Assembly (NCBI GenBank): GCA_030704615.1
Contig: CM060733.1
Span: forward strand, 36,208,001-36,272,000
Origin: Takakia lepidozioides
Lineage: Eukaryota; Streptophyta; Takakiopsida; Takakiales; Takakiaceae
DNA: 64,000 bases
Reading direction: 5' to 3'
Position 1 is the first letter of the stretch, and every line of letters starts with the position of its first letter. This document shows positions 37,826 through 50,763 of this stretch, one piece after another. A model generated the notes under the pieces. That model worked only from the letters and a program-made list of their open reading frames with translations, ran no database searches and was not told the DNA's origin. A program made the position numbers and the translations under genes.

Positions 37826-40800
37826 ATGCGAAGCCATGGCTGGGAACTTCCGTACCACCCTCTTCAGGCAAGTCCGTTGCAAGTGACACTTATGTCTTTT
37901 GACTGATGTCATGGGCTCAACTCAAGAGGGTGTAGAGAGACTGCACATGTGGAAATTATGCTGAACATAGAACCTACCCACAGCTCTCTTGGTCGTCCAA
38001 GTGGTTATTAGACTCTCAAGTCTACCTGGTTGCTGATAGGGTGGATTGATGTAATGCCGACGAGGACGGAGAAGGCATTCATGCATTCAGGAGGCAAGAT
38101 TTGTACATCAATGATTTTAGAATCTTTGTTTCTGTTAAGGCACCCGCCATTGCTGTAGAAGCTCTCCTAGTGCCTCTGTGGCAAAGTGACCTCAGATTCC
38201 ATTGAGCGGGCTTTCTTAAACAGGAGGGATTAGTGGGGTGAAGAGGTAAGGTTCCTAGTGATTGGGGAGGCACTGGCACATCCGAGGATGCAGTATTCAC
38301 CTAGCGGTGATATTCATCCGACTGATCAGAAGTGTGCCATCGGAAATTGAGAGCATAGCAACAGGGTGTAGGGGTGACGAATCTTATGCCGTGACAGGAT
38401 TAAGGGGAAGAGTGATTTTGCATGCATTGGTCTTAGTTGTTGTTTTGTGCCCAGCAGACGGTGGCAGTTGCTGTGTTTGCGGCCTTGGCTTTCTCCTTCT
38501 ACGTCTTTTTCATCCCATTTGTGGGTAATAGCGTATTGAAGATTCATGTCATGGCTGCCTTTTCTCCTGTGGTGAGTGATTATTATATGCTTCAACTGTC
38601 TTTTGTGCTTCAAAGGTATATTTTGTATTTACAAGACTTTGAAAAAATTGGCATGCCTAATTCTTGGTGTAGTACCCAGTAATGTCACGCAACTGCCTGT
38701 GAGGCCAGGGCAGCATACACTCATATCTTAAACAGACCAAAAGTGGGTGGATTTGTGGTGCACAGGTAGAGTAAGCAACCATCTACTTTGCAAACTGGCG
38801 AGGTGTTGCTCCACCTCCAATTCAACGTCAATGTGCTTGATTTATCTTCTTGTATTCCCTACCTGCCTGATGAATCCAACTCCGCAGGCATCTTTGTTAC
38901 TCCTAGACATTTCATGCTCTTTGATGTCTCAACCAAAGTATTTCTGGACTAAATAGGATGGGTGTGCATTATGCAGGTTATTTTGGCCTTCACTCTGTAT
39001 GTCAGATGTGCAGCATGCGACCCGGCCGATCCTGGTGTGCACCGGTCCAAGCAGCTTGCCAGGGCCAAGAAGGAAGCAGCATACGAGTCCAAGGTGGTGA
39101 AGATGCCTGTTAAAAATGAAAACAACTCAGACCAGTCCTTTGAGGGATCAGACAGAAGTGCGTCAGCCATTCTAGCAAAGAAGAGTGAGGGGCCAAAAAC
39201 TGGAAAATCTCGCTTCGCTTTGAAGACCTGCATTCCTACACCTGAGCTCCAACACACTACGTGCTGTAGAAGGGAACACGAACCAGGGAGCATCAACCCA
39301 GGAGAGCAATTACTCTACTGCAGCATTTGTGAAGCAGAGGTGAGCACATAAACTACAGCACATATGAAAGAAACTGAGTGTGAGATTGCAACCTCAGGTG
39401 GGTGAGAGGGAGATCTGGAAAAGAGAAGGAGACAGATGTTGTCTGGAGAAATTGACATCTTCTAATGAAATTACTACTGGACATTTGAGCAGATATCAAA
39501 GAACAGCAAGCATTGCAGGGCTTGTGACAAATGTGTCTATGGGTTTGATCACCATTGCCGGGTACACACACACCTACCTTTTGTGCAGCTTTCTGATTGT
39601 TTTCCTTGTGTTGGATGATTACATCTTTTGGAAATATGGACCAAAGTGAGTGAACTTCTGAATTTGCATGTTTAAGAAGTCTGGATATTAAGGAGATTTG
39701 AAGAAGGATTTACAAGGGACAGTAGCTGATGCTTGTCTTTCTATGACTGCAGTGGCTCAACAACTGTGTGGGCAAAAAGAACTACAAAAGCTTTGTGGCA
39801 TTAATGGTTTCGTGCCTTCTTCTGGTATGATTGTGGTTCTTCCTTGAAAGGAATGAGTTTTAAAGGCCAGGTGGCTGGCATTTCTCTTACTAAAATGAGG
39901 GCATGTACGTGCTGCTTTTTACAAGAGATAGGGGGCTCATATGGGATAGGTGTACCAACTTTCGTGTGTCTTTTGCACATTTGAAAGCCTGTTAGGGAAG
40001 AAGGTGAGTGGACAGGACCTCCCTACATCAGCAGCACCAGAGTGTTCAAGTTAAAGTTTTGCTTTATGCATGTCCTAGATTGCAGGTGGTCGTTTTTGCA
40101 AGAAGTGCTTCAGATTCTTATGTAACTGGAAGAGTTGGAGAATAAACTAGTATTACTTGCTGGTGTGCTATGGCAGCTGATTATGCTCTGGGCAACGGGA
40201 ATTGTTGTCATGGTGCGCTGCTTTTCTGAAAAACAAAGTTTTGACAAAGAGATCGCTGGAAGACTTGGCAGCAGCTTCTCTCGAGTGCCCTTCATTGTTG
40301 TGGTGGTATACACGTCTTGCCTTCTTGATCTAATTGGTTCCATCCCTGGCTATGCCTCTGTTACACGCATAAACCTTCCCTGAACTTGTTTTCAGTCCGT
40401 GACATGGGCGAGGACCTTAAGGATGATCTGAAGGGCCTACCTACCCTCAGCACTAGACTGAAATGTAACTCAGGACGGGGAGCGTACCTTTGGACAATAA
40501 ACAGATGCAGAAAGGAAAAGGAGATAGTAATTGCTTGATGTGCAGACAACCTGAAGACAATATCCATTTTATGATACATTGTCCGGAGTATTCTCACCAG
40601 AGAGTGACCCTCTTCAGGAACATCGAGAACATTGTTCCTCCATATAGATTGAAGATCTAGAAGCTTTCGGTATACTGTAGAAAAGTTTCAGTATGAACAG
40701 TGTCTGAAAGAAGTGAGGTGTTTGGGTGGGGCCTTGCAGGTGCTACTCTCACTTCTGGCAATGCTAGCGACGCTACCTCTGATGCAACTCTTCTTCTTCC

Positions 40801-43178
40801 ATCTCATCCTTATCCACAAGGTGCGGCATGCCACTTCTTTTTTAGGCTTCTGCATCCTTTTCAGCTTGTCCTTTCCAAATCCTGGTGAATCCTAGTTTTC
40901 GGACTTGGTGATAACCTTCAGCATTGACTGATCAGATTTCGTTTGGGCAAGGGTCTCCATACTTGATCCTTGGGTTAGCACTGAAGTTGGGTTTAGAAGG
41001 TGTGAAGAAACATTTCTATTTCTCGTCCTCTATGGTGCAATTGTCTTTACCTGCGCAGCAGCTTCAGTGAAGTGTGACTTGGTCGATCACTGCATCCTGA
41101 GTATTGTGCTGGTCATTGAATGGCCATCACGGCAAGATTGATTAGTGCAGCTTGAGAGGAGAAATACCAGGAATAGGCCCCCAGTAGTAAGACAATGCAA
41201 TCCAGTCGATGTAACAGAGCTGGGGCTTGCTTGGGTAACCTGGCTAAGTGACAGTTGGCAGAGGTATTGCCAGTCAAATGTGCGTCTCTCTCATATGCTC
41301 TGGGAAACAGACTGAACCTCAGCAATTTCTCTGTCTTGTCGCATTTGTGCACAGGGCATCAGTACATATGATTACATTGTGGCTGTACGAGAGCAAGAGC
41401 AAGGGGTCAGGGATGGGAATGGATTGAACAGTTTGACCTCATCACCTGCTAGCTCATCTGCAAGTGGTTACAGCTCAGGGGGACCCCTGGCCCTGCACCG
41501 TGGCGTGTTCTGCACACCTCCTCGGATGTTTGTGGATCATCAGCAGGTATGTCCAAAACTCTTTGTCCTCCTCTCAAGAGGCTTTTGGGAATGGCTCGGC
41601 CCAATCTCACGTCTCCCACATGTAACTCAAATGAAGCTGCCATATCAAACTAAGAAGGCAGACTGATTCCTTGGATATTCAGAAGTCACCATCCCCTGCA
41701 ATATCTAAACATTTACTGAGTTATTGTTGCCTGTGAGTGCAGGGCATCTTGACAGTAGGCAGTGACTTGGAAATTGGGGGTGGAAGGGTGGGAAAAGGAA
41801 GGGGAGAAGCACTGCCAAAGCGCCCACCGGTAGGGATCAATCCCTGGAAGCTGGTACGTCTTAGCAGAGAGGACGCCGCAGGAGCAGCAGCTCGTGCACG
41901 AGAAAACTCCTCCATTGTGCTGCCCAGTAGATATACCAGGGGCTCCTCCCAAGTGACAGAGACTGAAGACAGCAGCTTAGATAGCAGCCGCAGTCTAAGT
42001 GGGGAAATCACTGTTGCTGGCAGTCGGCGAGGTTGCAGGAAACATGAAGCTGTATATATTTCTGCAAAGGAGCGGTGGCTGCTCATGAGAGAGCGACGAG
42101 ATAAGAAGCTTTCATCCAATAGAGATAACACACTGGTGGATCAAAATCTCACAGCCGTAGAGCCAGTGGCTCAGGGGCTTGCAGGAGTGATTGCTCCCCT
42201 GCCTCTGGAGGCCCGCGGCACCTTTCGCTGTAGCCCCAGCAGGTACTCAGGTGAATTGCGGGCTTCCTACCCTGGAAGCTCCTATCCTGGTAGCTCTTAC
42301 CCTGAGAGCCAGATAGCATCCCCGGACTTGAGGGGATCTCCAGAGCTTCCGGTGGTCAACCAGGTTGTATTAGCGAATTCCGCATCTGCTTCTTGTGACC
42401 CTGACAAAGTGTTGCTGCGGGGGTCTGCCAGTGATGGATATGAGGCTTCTGGTGGTGAGAGTGGTGATGAACACGGTAACCAATGCCAGCGGCATAGTGA
42501 GGTGTGGAGCAAGCTGAGCTTTAATCCGGCCTTTGTTAACCCTACCGAGAAGGTAGGGTGCTCAGAGGATATTGTTATACCGAGGACAAGTTTGGGCTCC
42601 AGGAGTTCCAGAGCAGATAGCAAGGGCAGCAGTGGAGGTAATATTTTCCAGTCTTAAGTTTAGAACCGTGGTTGCAAGTAACTTTTGGAATTGATGAAAG
42701 GAGGGTGCAGTCATTTCTCTAGGGCTCCACGGCTCAGGGAGAACCCCTGCAGTGAGGTGTTTGGGTATGTGTTTGACATCCTGTGGTTGTATGGGCAGGG
42801 GGCACAGGGTCGAGTGGGTCAAGAGTAGAGGCCAACATTTTGAAGCACATGAAGATGGAGTGGCCTGAGCTTCAAGATCAACTCTCCGTGTCAACTGACA
42901 ACAGCCACAGCTCTTCACCCACACACTACAACTCCCCACAGCGCGATCCATCTGAGTGTCAAGCAGTGCCAGACAATACCTGCCGCATTGAAACCCCTGA
43001 CAGGAAAAGGTCAAGTTCCAAATTGTATGATGGGCCATTTTCATCCTTCACCTTCAAAGCCGCATCAGGGAAGAAAGCATTGGTTTCTACCAAAAAACTG
43101 AAGGAGACCATTCTTGGGATGAAGCGCAGGACGCATTCCGTAAATAACTTAACAGAACTGCCGGAGCCAACTCCTTGA
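37826..43178 (+). CDS. DHHC protein S-acyltransferase (palmitoyltransferase), plant PAT18-22-like type (10 exons, 778 aa)
   Basis: Transfers palmitate to cysteines of target proteins at a membrane. Exons: 37826-37867, 38458-38571, 38977-39339, 39493-39561, 39753-39824, 40177-40305, 40740-40820, 41355-41546, 41743-42637 and 42799-43178; phases join to 778 codons plus stop. It starts MRSHGWELPYHPLQ, the usual N-terminus of this group. Transmembrane segments follow (VAVAVFAALAFSFYVFFIPF; VILAFTLYVRC), then a DPG motif (CDPADPGVH). The cysteine-rich domain is split over exons 3-5 (YCSICEAE, KHCRACDKCVYGFDHHCRW, LNNCVGKKNY) and includes the catalytic DHHC at 39541-39552. Two more hydrophobic segments and STYDYI (the TTxE position) follow. 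A Ser-rich C-terminal tail of about 450 residues includes INPWKLVRLS. The first intron has a strong GC donor (CAG/GCAAGT). The exon 6 end could be 3 nt shorter. A LINE fragment lies in intron 6. Confidence 0.93.
40375..40645 (+). mobile_element. LINE fragment in intron 6 of the DHHC gene
   Basis: On the + strand, frame-broken LINE C-terminal coding is recognisable ([34 protein letters not shown]). It corresponds to the knuckle region of the 26.1- and 59.2-kb copies. It has no tail unit. Confidence 0.85.
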
Positions 43179-44097
43179 ATTGCAAGAGGTTTTCTGGCAA
43201 ATCAAAGTGCTTGGGTCCAAGCAGTCTGGTTGGTGTAAAATCTTCCCACCTTAGCTGCTCCTCTACACTCCTCAGATCGACTGCAGATGAATCAGAGATA
43301 GTATGTCTTCTGATTGCAGAAGGTGAAGTTGAGTGTAGAAGTGCAGCTTGTGTAGAAGATTGCATTGCATTGGGGTTTGCTGTGGAAGATGGTACCCTTA
43401 CCATCTTCAAGGTTTCTTAGCTCTAGTGTACTTCAAAAATTCTAGAAGTTACTCTAATTTATAGCATCCTGGCCTAATTTGCACGGTCAAGCGGAAGGTC
43501 AAGTGGTGTCTCTTTCAAGTCTTTGACTGTACTTGACCTCATCTCAACTTGGGTTCTTACTGTGGAAGAGTTTTCCTTCACCTACAGGGTTTTTATTCAC
43601 CTATGACTAGTGGGCCCCTGTGTTTCATTAAGTTGTCTAAGAACTGCCATTTACATCTATGAGCTTTCCAGTTGCTTAAGGGTTCTTGAACGACTGGGAG
43701 CTTCCTCGGTGGGGCCTGAAAGACTGCTTCTGATCATTTGGTTCATAACATACGAAAACACCAGCCACTGGAACAGTGTGAGTTGATTGATTAACCAAGC
43801 ATGCATCAAGCTAATGCACTGCCAAGAACAGTGCTCACAATTACTGTTCCAGATTTGGCTGGCCAGCCAGAGCACCTAGACAATTGCAATGTATGCACAA
43901 TAAACGTCTGAGGTCAAAGGCCATCCAGTGGCTTCCTGGACTTCAATTGAGAGAGTGTTCCTGTGGCATGGCTTCCTGCATGAAGCAACCGTCTCTGCAT
44001 GCTCTCCTGTGGAATGTGATCAGTGAGGCATCCGGACAACCTGACACTTGTCTGGAAACAAGTTCTGAGAGCCAGACTAGCATGATGGCCCCCACGG
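43179..44097. other. Intergenic DNA between convergent genes
   Basis: Lies between the stop of the DHHC gene (+) and the stop of the unrecognised - strand gene. No further gene or repeat recognised; both 3' UTRs should lie here. Confidence 0.5.
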
Positions 44098-46930
44098 TTA
44101 CAGCAGCCGAGCTCGTAGGCCGGTAATATTTTGGATAGACTCTGCCATAGGCTTAATCTTGGCATAGAGCACCGGAGGTAAACTTGCCACGAGTGCCTGC
44201 ACGTCTTCTGTCAGCTCTCGCAACCTGTTGATGTCAAGAAATTCCAGTAAGAGTGTCTCCAAACTCAGCTGTTGTCTTTGCGCGTGAGATCAATGCTGTT
44301 AAGTGATAACAAAAAAAACTACAGACTGCCAAGGATATAAACACCACAGGTAATTTGTGTCTCACAATTATAAAGCTTTCATGGGTTGTGGGTCCTCATA
44401 TGTACCATCGTTTGTGGAAGTTGTTGAGATGGGATAGATTGCTGTGTTCAGTGGCCTTCTTGATATCTTCAAATCGTTCCTCAATTCGCCTCTTGAATGT
44501 GTTTGTCTCCCCGACTTGGTTCAAACATTGCTGCAGGCCGACTTACATGCCCACATCCAACTCTTACGAGGTAATCTGAAAGTTTCCCATCAGGTGAGTG
44601 TGCCCGTTATTATCTGCAACTGATAGGCTATGGTGCGCTAAATTGCAGGGGCTTGAAAATATCAGCTCAGGCATGTGTGGAACCATGAAAGAGGGATCGC
44701 TAGCAAGATGTCGGCTGGTGGTCGGGAGGATGCTTACATACAGAAGTGCAACTTGATGAGCAATGTACTTGTGGTTGTGATGCTGTGCCACGTCTTCGTA
44801 AAGCTGACCGCTCATTACCAGTAGTTGGTTCAGAAGGGACATGCAGGCAATGTAATCTCCTGCGCCTTGGCTTAGGTACTGTGAGTATGCTTCCCCGCAC
44901 TCCAACACAAACACGCAAAGCACACCCTTCTCTCTTCCCTCAACGACCTAAAGTCATGCTCAGCTCACAAACTTCCCTTCCCTTCCCTTCCACGTCTGAT
45001 ACGCATGGAGACGCACATCCCTTTGCACCACATGTAGCATATCTCCTAGGTACAACTTCTTGGGCTGGTATGAGTCATTAACAAATGAACCCTTGTTTCG
45101 CACCATTGTTGGGTAATCATGTCTAGGGCCAATTTTAGAAGTGAATTGAAGTACTGCTGAAGGACAAACTTTGGCCAGGGCGTTGAAGAGAATTTCCACA
45201 TGAGGAGGCTGTTATGGTGCATTGAGAATATTCCTTCGCTTGATGACAGAGGTAAGATGTACATCTCAAGCAAGGAAAGAGACACGCACCCATCGGATCG
45301 CCTTTGGATTTTTCATGTTGCTCGTGATGTGAAGTGCGCCCTTGAAGAAGCTCTGTCAGGCGGGGATAGTGTGCGAGGATTCCTGTTTCTTTCAGGACAA
45401 ACTGGAAGAGGGGACGGAGAGCGAGAGAGGTGTCAGGGCAGCAGCCTTCTTGGCCAACCAAAAATCAAATTAGAGCAAGATTGTCCTTGCAACCATTTTT
45501 AACGTATCAAATTATGCACTTAGCTCGTTGTTCTACATTCAATGTTTCAGATGGTGAGTCCTGAAAGGACACAACTCTTAGACAATGATATCTATGACAT
45601 AGACCTATTGATTGTATCCATAGTCATGACTTTTCACATGTTTTAAAGCAAGCACACGCTCGCTCTCTCTTGGAACATCCGACAACCAGCATGTAGCCCA
45701 GTGGTAATGGGCACATACAGTACCACGTTGGATGTGGTTGTGGGTTTCAAACCATGGTCTGGTGTGTCACGAAGGTGTCCACCTTTCAGTTGGAAGGCAC
45801 TAGCCCTTGTGGTGACGAGACACCATAATTTACGCTCCCTTGGGGAGGCGTCTATATATATATTTTGGAACATCCTCTTCATTATCAATTATAAGTGTCT
45901 CTCTCTAAATTTCTACAATTAATTTCCTTAGCTTGGAAACCATACGCGAAACTGAACTCAAGTGGTCGTACCTCAATAGACCCGCTTGGAGTGATGAGAC
46001 GACACATGCGTGCTATGTCTTCAAAGACACGATCACGGCATACCACGTTTTCTCCTGATTTAGTGATCTGTTTGCCGTCAACACAAGCGATATGTAAATG
46101 TTTCTTCACCTTTGCAATGGATTCATTTTTTCCCCTCCACTTGTTGTCAAAGTGAAAAGTAGTGGATTACACACTTGAGGCATCGGACAGCCATTCCTGC
46201 GGGTTCAAGAGGTTGGCAATATACTGGAATATCTACACGGAGATATATGTTTCCCGAGTCGACGGTCGTAAGCACAAGGAATGCTCACAAAACTAAACTA
46301 TAGAGTCTTCAATCACGCAAGTACTTGACCTTAAACTTATTCATGTGCAGTGGTTAATCTCTTCGTCAGGTGAGCCGTTATTTCAGTGATAGTGATTGAC
46401 GCAACTTAAAAAGATATTGATCGCAGGAAGGGGGGACACAAATATTGCAATTTGCTGATTTATTTGGGAACGGTTGAGAGCTGACTTCCTCAGCCTCAGC
46501 TAGAATGTTGGCATAAGCACTCCAGGCCAACAGTTTCTTCAGATTCGGTAGCTCCCAGATCGGATCGTCCAAATACATTTTGACTGTATTGCAATAACAC
46601 GACGACTGTTAGAGGATTATAATCTCGTTGCATCTCACAGAGCAAGGCTTTGGAGATGAGATTTACAAAAGGACGGTCATTTTGTAATGACTTCCGAACT
46701 ACTGTAACTTGTTGGAAAGGGTTGGCAGGATACGCAAAGGTGAAATGTGACTGCACCTTGTGGACGGGTGTCAAAAAATGTATAATTTGGAGTGAATAAT
46801 GGACCACAGGTTGCGAACACAGAAGGAGCTTCATGCCTTTTCCAATAAGGGGCTCCTGTCCCCGCAAGATTTTGCATCCTTCCACTGAACCTCCTCTTGG
46901 CAATGTCGTCTAAAAGTAGTTGCCCCAAAT
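44098..46930 (-). CDS. Unrecognised multi-exon gene (partial model)
   Basis: Several protein-like segments on the - strand are bounded by splice signals. Best supported are a terminal exon 44268-44098 (acceptor CAG; FLDINRLRELTEDVQALVA through a TAA stop), 44530-44406 (FKRRIEERFEDIKKATEHSN), 44878-44738 (GDYIACMSLLNQLLVMSGQL, donor GTAAGC), about 45200-45050 (KIGPRHDYPTMVRNKGSFV), about 46150-45970 (CVDGKQITKSGENVVC, FEDIARMCRLITPSGSIE) and about 46920-46400 (LLLDDIAKRRFSGRMQN, YLDDPIWELPNLKKLLAWSA). Composition and spacing look like one gene. I could not reconcile phase between 44406 and 44268, and the last segment changes frame near 46575. I do not recognise the family. It could be a decayed gene. 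Confidence 0.45.
45690..45775 (+). repeat. tRNA-like SINE head
   Basis: TAGCCCAGTGG (45694-45704) fits a Pol III A box, and GGGTTTCAAACC (about 45743-45754) is close to a B box. A full cloverleaf is not evident. It lies between segments of the unrecognised - strand gene. Confidence 0.45.
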
Positions 46931-48596
46931 AAGTCTGTCACAAAGTCACATCAATTCCGTTCTTCGAGGTGACAGCCAAAAAGTGTCATGAGTTTGTTTT
47001 CTTGATAGCTCCTATGGAGTGTTACAAAAGTGTATGTATGCAATGCCTCCCTCGGAGTTTGAGTTTGCTCCAAGTGATTGAGGATCCGTGGGCCTCTGCA
47101 GGCGACTGACTGCAAGAAGGTCATGCTGGCCATCTCCCATTATATTTTGGCTATTTTTATCCCTCCGAATCATCAAAATAACTCCTTGGCCAACACCGTC
47201 TCACAAACGTTTGGTTGTCTGGCCATGATTAATCAGTTCACAATTCTTCGTCTCTCTTTTTCTTCTTCTCTCTTCCCAAGAAGTTAGGGAAGTTACGAGT
47301 GGAAACTGGAAAACCCTTCGTGCCAAGAATTTCAAGGACGAGATGCAACATATTTCGCCGACCAAATGAGTCGATGAGTCGTTGAAGGGTACTTTGTTGT
47401 TTGTATTAAATATAAGAGTTGTCTACCTATTCTAAGCACACAGCATTCATTCGTAAACTACAAGATTCTTTAGAGAGGCCATTTTGAAAGCACGCGAAGC
47501 TAATCATATCACAAATGACATGCGTGGGAGAACAAATGCATGGTACATACGAACCCTACCTCACATGGTTATGAATTGGTTGTGAGATGATTGACATAAT
47601 CTAGGAGTTTAAATGCTAGGTAAGAATTGGTTTGTGGTCTAAATGTTAATTTTGTTCCAGACAAAAAATGTTGTGTAAGTGCAATAATCCATATATAATT
47701 GAGAATTGTAAGTCGTTGAATGTAAGATGGAAATGGTGATGTGTCATGAATGAGCAAAGTGACACATTCATTGTTAGGTTCATGAAGGTTGATATTGATA
47801 TCTCCTATAAAAATTGTTGGACAAAATTCGAGTGTTTTGTCGTATAAAAATTATTATACAAGCAAAATGTCATGAAAGGAAAGTAAATGAGGTTTATATA
47901 CTATAATTACGTGTATTGCTCTACGTGAATTTACATTGAAAGTCGCAGCTATAAATTATGCGCCATCATGTGATTGAATTTTGTAAGAATATAATACAAG
48001 TAATGTTATCGTATAAAATAGTTATACCATGTCCGTTGTAACAAGATATTTTTAAGAAGCAATTATTAGGTGTTTATAACAACCAAATTTGATTGTTTAG
48101 ATGTAATCAAGTTTCACTTAAAGATAATGCATGAGATGTTTGTATATTATAGTCGTTCCAAATGTCACAATAGAGATTGTGCATTGAACAAATATTCATT
48201 GCTTATATCATAGGATGTGTACGATGTATGTGTTATAAATTTGGTGTCGAGAATTCCCATTTACTATTGTTTGTAGTTTGTGTATTTCTTCACGCATGTT
48301 ATCGTCTACGTGGAAATTGTTGTTTTGTATATGTAAGAGGTATAAGTTTTGTCTTTCTTTTATATGTGATAATGTTGTGCATGTTAGTCCGTGTCTATTT
48401 AAATTTGTCAAGTCAAATGCAAAACAATCCATGGTCAAATTATCCTTGTGCTCTATGTCAAAATACGTACTGCAAGTTGAATTGAGAATTGAGTACGAGT
48501 TATTAGGTGGTTGGGATTATTCGGAAACTGAATTTTTTCTATTTGGCTGCAATTGGGGTCCAAGATTTATATATCCCATTGCTATTTTGATACAAG

Positions 48597-48630
<34 letters not shown>

Positions 48631-50261
48631 ACGTCAACCAAAACTAACGTAAATTAGAGCCTCTTCCCCTGTGGGTACTGCCCCCCTTTCAGAAGTGGGC
48701 TCTATCTGCACCGGATCCTGTCATACAGTGGCTAGCTGGCCACTTTCAATCTTTCGTTCATTGAGGGTTAGGGATGTGAGCGATGTGATAGCCGTGAAGT
48801 GTAATGTTCGCAGGAAATGTATTGTATATTTGAGTGATAGGCTGGGGCTAATATCCTTAAAATCATGGATATTATGAGTATGTGCACCGCCCCTGACACC
48901 CGCGAAGATGACAGTCAGGGGTGTTGTGTTCCAACCGTGTTGATTAGGGCTAGTATGATTGAGTCATATTTTTCATGTTTATACAGGATGGATTGTATAT
49001 CGATCATGGCAAAACACAAACTCCAAAAATTATATCGTGAGGGATGGTATTGGTCCTGGCGGCGGTGATGTGGATACAAGGATACCATGAATTCCCATGG
49101 TCCGTTGGTCGACCTTGAATATAGAAAGGGACCTAGATATTCTGTTTGTTCTGGTGGAAATGGAGTATGGTCCGGTGGTCGACTTTGAAACTTGCCTACA
49201 TTAATGAGGTTGAACCATCTGGATTTCGGATGAGAAAAGAGAATTTTGAGTAGTTGTATGACCCCTTGGTTATGTCTAGTTACGTGAAGTACAACCTTGC
49301 AAACCTACAACAAATGCTCCCTCAACCGTGCTTACTGCCATATGTGTTTGAATCGCCCCTACTACAGCTGTTGGGAAGACACCAATGTTGGTGATCACGA
49401 GCGCACATGGTAGAGTTGCTCGAGACAACGTGACTACGTATTGCAAATTCAAAGAATGCTCCCTCCCCTTACCATCTATCGATCCAAGAAGCTGACTGCG
49501 TGATAATGTGACCTGCCAAAACACGTGGTTTAGTTCTTCCCCTCTGCCATATAATCCAATCTAATCCATCAAGATGCATTGCTTGCTAGGTGCTAAAAGC
49601 CTGACAAAACCGGGCATAGTTTTTCTTGCATCAAGTGCTAAACCCTCAACCATTAGCACTGAAGCTTAGTCCTCTCTTTTCCTACTTGCAAATCTCTCTT
49701 GCTTGACACCTGCATGGGCCCTTGGGTACATTTCTTTTTACGTGCAATTTCGGAAACGGGAAGCCTTTGGTTCTCGGAAAGGACAAAGATTTTAATACGG
49801 ATGAAGTATGGGGTGGTTGCAGTGGAGAAGTAAGTGTGGTCATGTATCTATTTGCGTGGTTTGGGCGGAGCATAACGTGCAATGTTTGTGAGGGTAGAAT
49901 AATGGCCAGATTAAATTACAACGTTTGTTGCACATGTATTGGCCATATCAAAATCTCATTGTTTGTTTGTTTTGTGATCAGTAACCGCAAGGGATGTCCA
50001 AAAATGATTGGAAATACTATGTAGCAGGTGTGGGGACAAGTTCCATTTAGATATATAAGAATTAATGTAGGTGTCGGATGCTTGTATCAGTTGCTTGGTT
50101 TCTCATTGGACATACATATGCAGGTTCCATATAGGACCTGCTATGGCCAGGAATCTAGCCTTAGTTGATATGAGCCAAAAGGGGTATGTGTATGACCAAT
50201 GGACAGGGTTACTAGAGGGGTTGGTGATTGGTTGAATGACACCTACAAATTGAGCCAACTG
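46931..50261. other. AT-rich intergenic DNA with a (TG)n microsatellite
   Basis: 47,400-48,600 is strongly AT-rich with no supported coding. A (TG)n run lies at about 48607-48630. The remainder (48.7-50.2 kb) has only short open stretches with no recognisable motif. Nothing else supported. Confidence 0.5.
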
Positions 50262-50640
50262 GTCTCACATCTCATTATCTGTGACGTCTATACGGGATCG
50301 AACATTATGTATATGTTGGATTTGCAGCGGTAAAGAGGAGACAACATCCACGATTGTTTTGATAAGTGTAACATCAGGATGGTGGAATATTTGTGAAGAT
50401 GGCTTGCAGATTTGGTTGGTGAGAAGGTAAAGGGAGACCAAGCTGTCCTTGAATAAATAGTAGGTTGTTGTGGGTTGGTGAGAGAGAGATTTTAGGGCAT
50501 CATGTATAGCCACAAGCTCAATCCGTAAGATATTTTGGCGGCCAAGGAGACGGATATATGTTTTAGAATTAGCTCCAACCAAATATATACCCATACCCCG
50601 CTTGGGGCTCTTTTAAGAAGCCTGCTCAGTATATATGCAT
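50262..50640 (-). pseudogene. RNase H-domain remnant of a non-LTR retroelement
   Basis: On the - strand, GIYLVGANSKTYIRLLGRQN, then IELVAIHDALKSL, FKDSLVSLYLL and a terminal VTDNEMADQL-like end follow the strand-helix order of retroelement RNase H. The second acidic residue is at A-(E)-L and the third at the F-x-D-S box. The first catalytic region is not visible, and no reverse transcriptase is attached. The LINE copies elsewhere in the window lack an evident RNase H, so this is probably a different family. Confidence 0.65.
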
Positions 50641-50763
50641 TCTTGTGGTGGAATTTCAAGTTGGGGGTTCTGTGAAATCTGAGAGTCGTATATCAAAGGT
50701 TTGTTGATTCATCGTGGTGGACAGATTCATCCAAGAGGGCCGACTTCAAGCTCCAGATGACCT

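Noticed and set aside
45200-45502. + strand gene
   Set aside because: Open frame without start context, splice partner or recognisable motif. Overlapping - strand segments look more protein-like.
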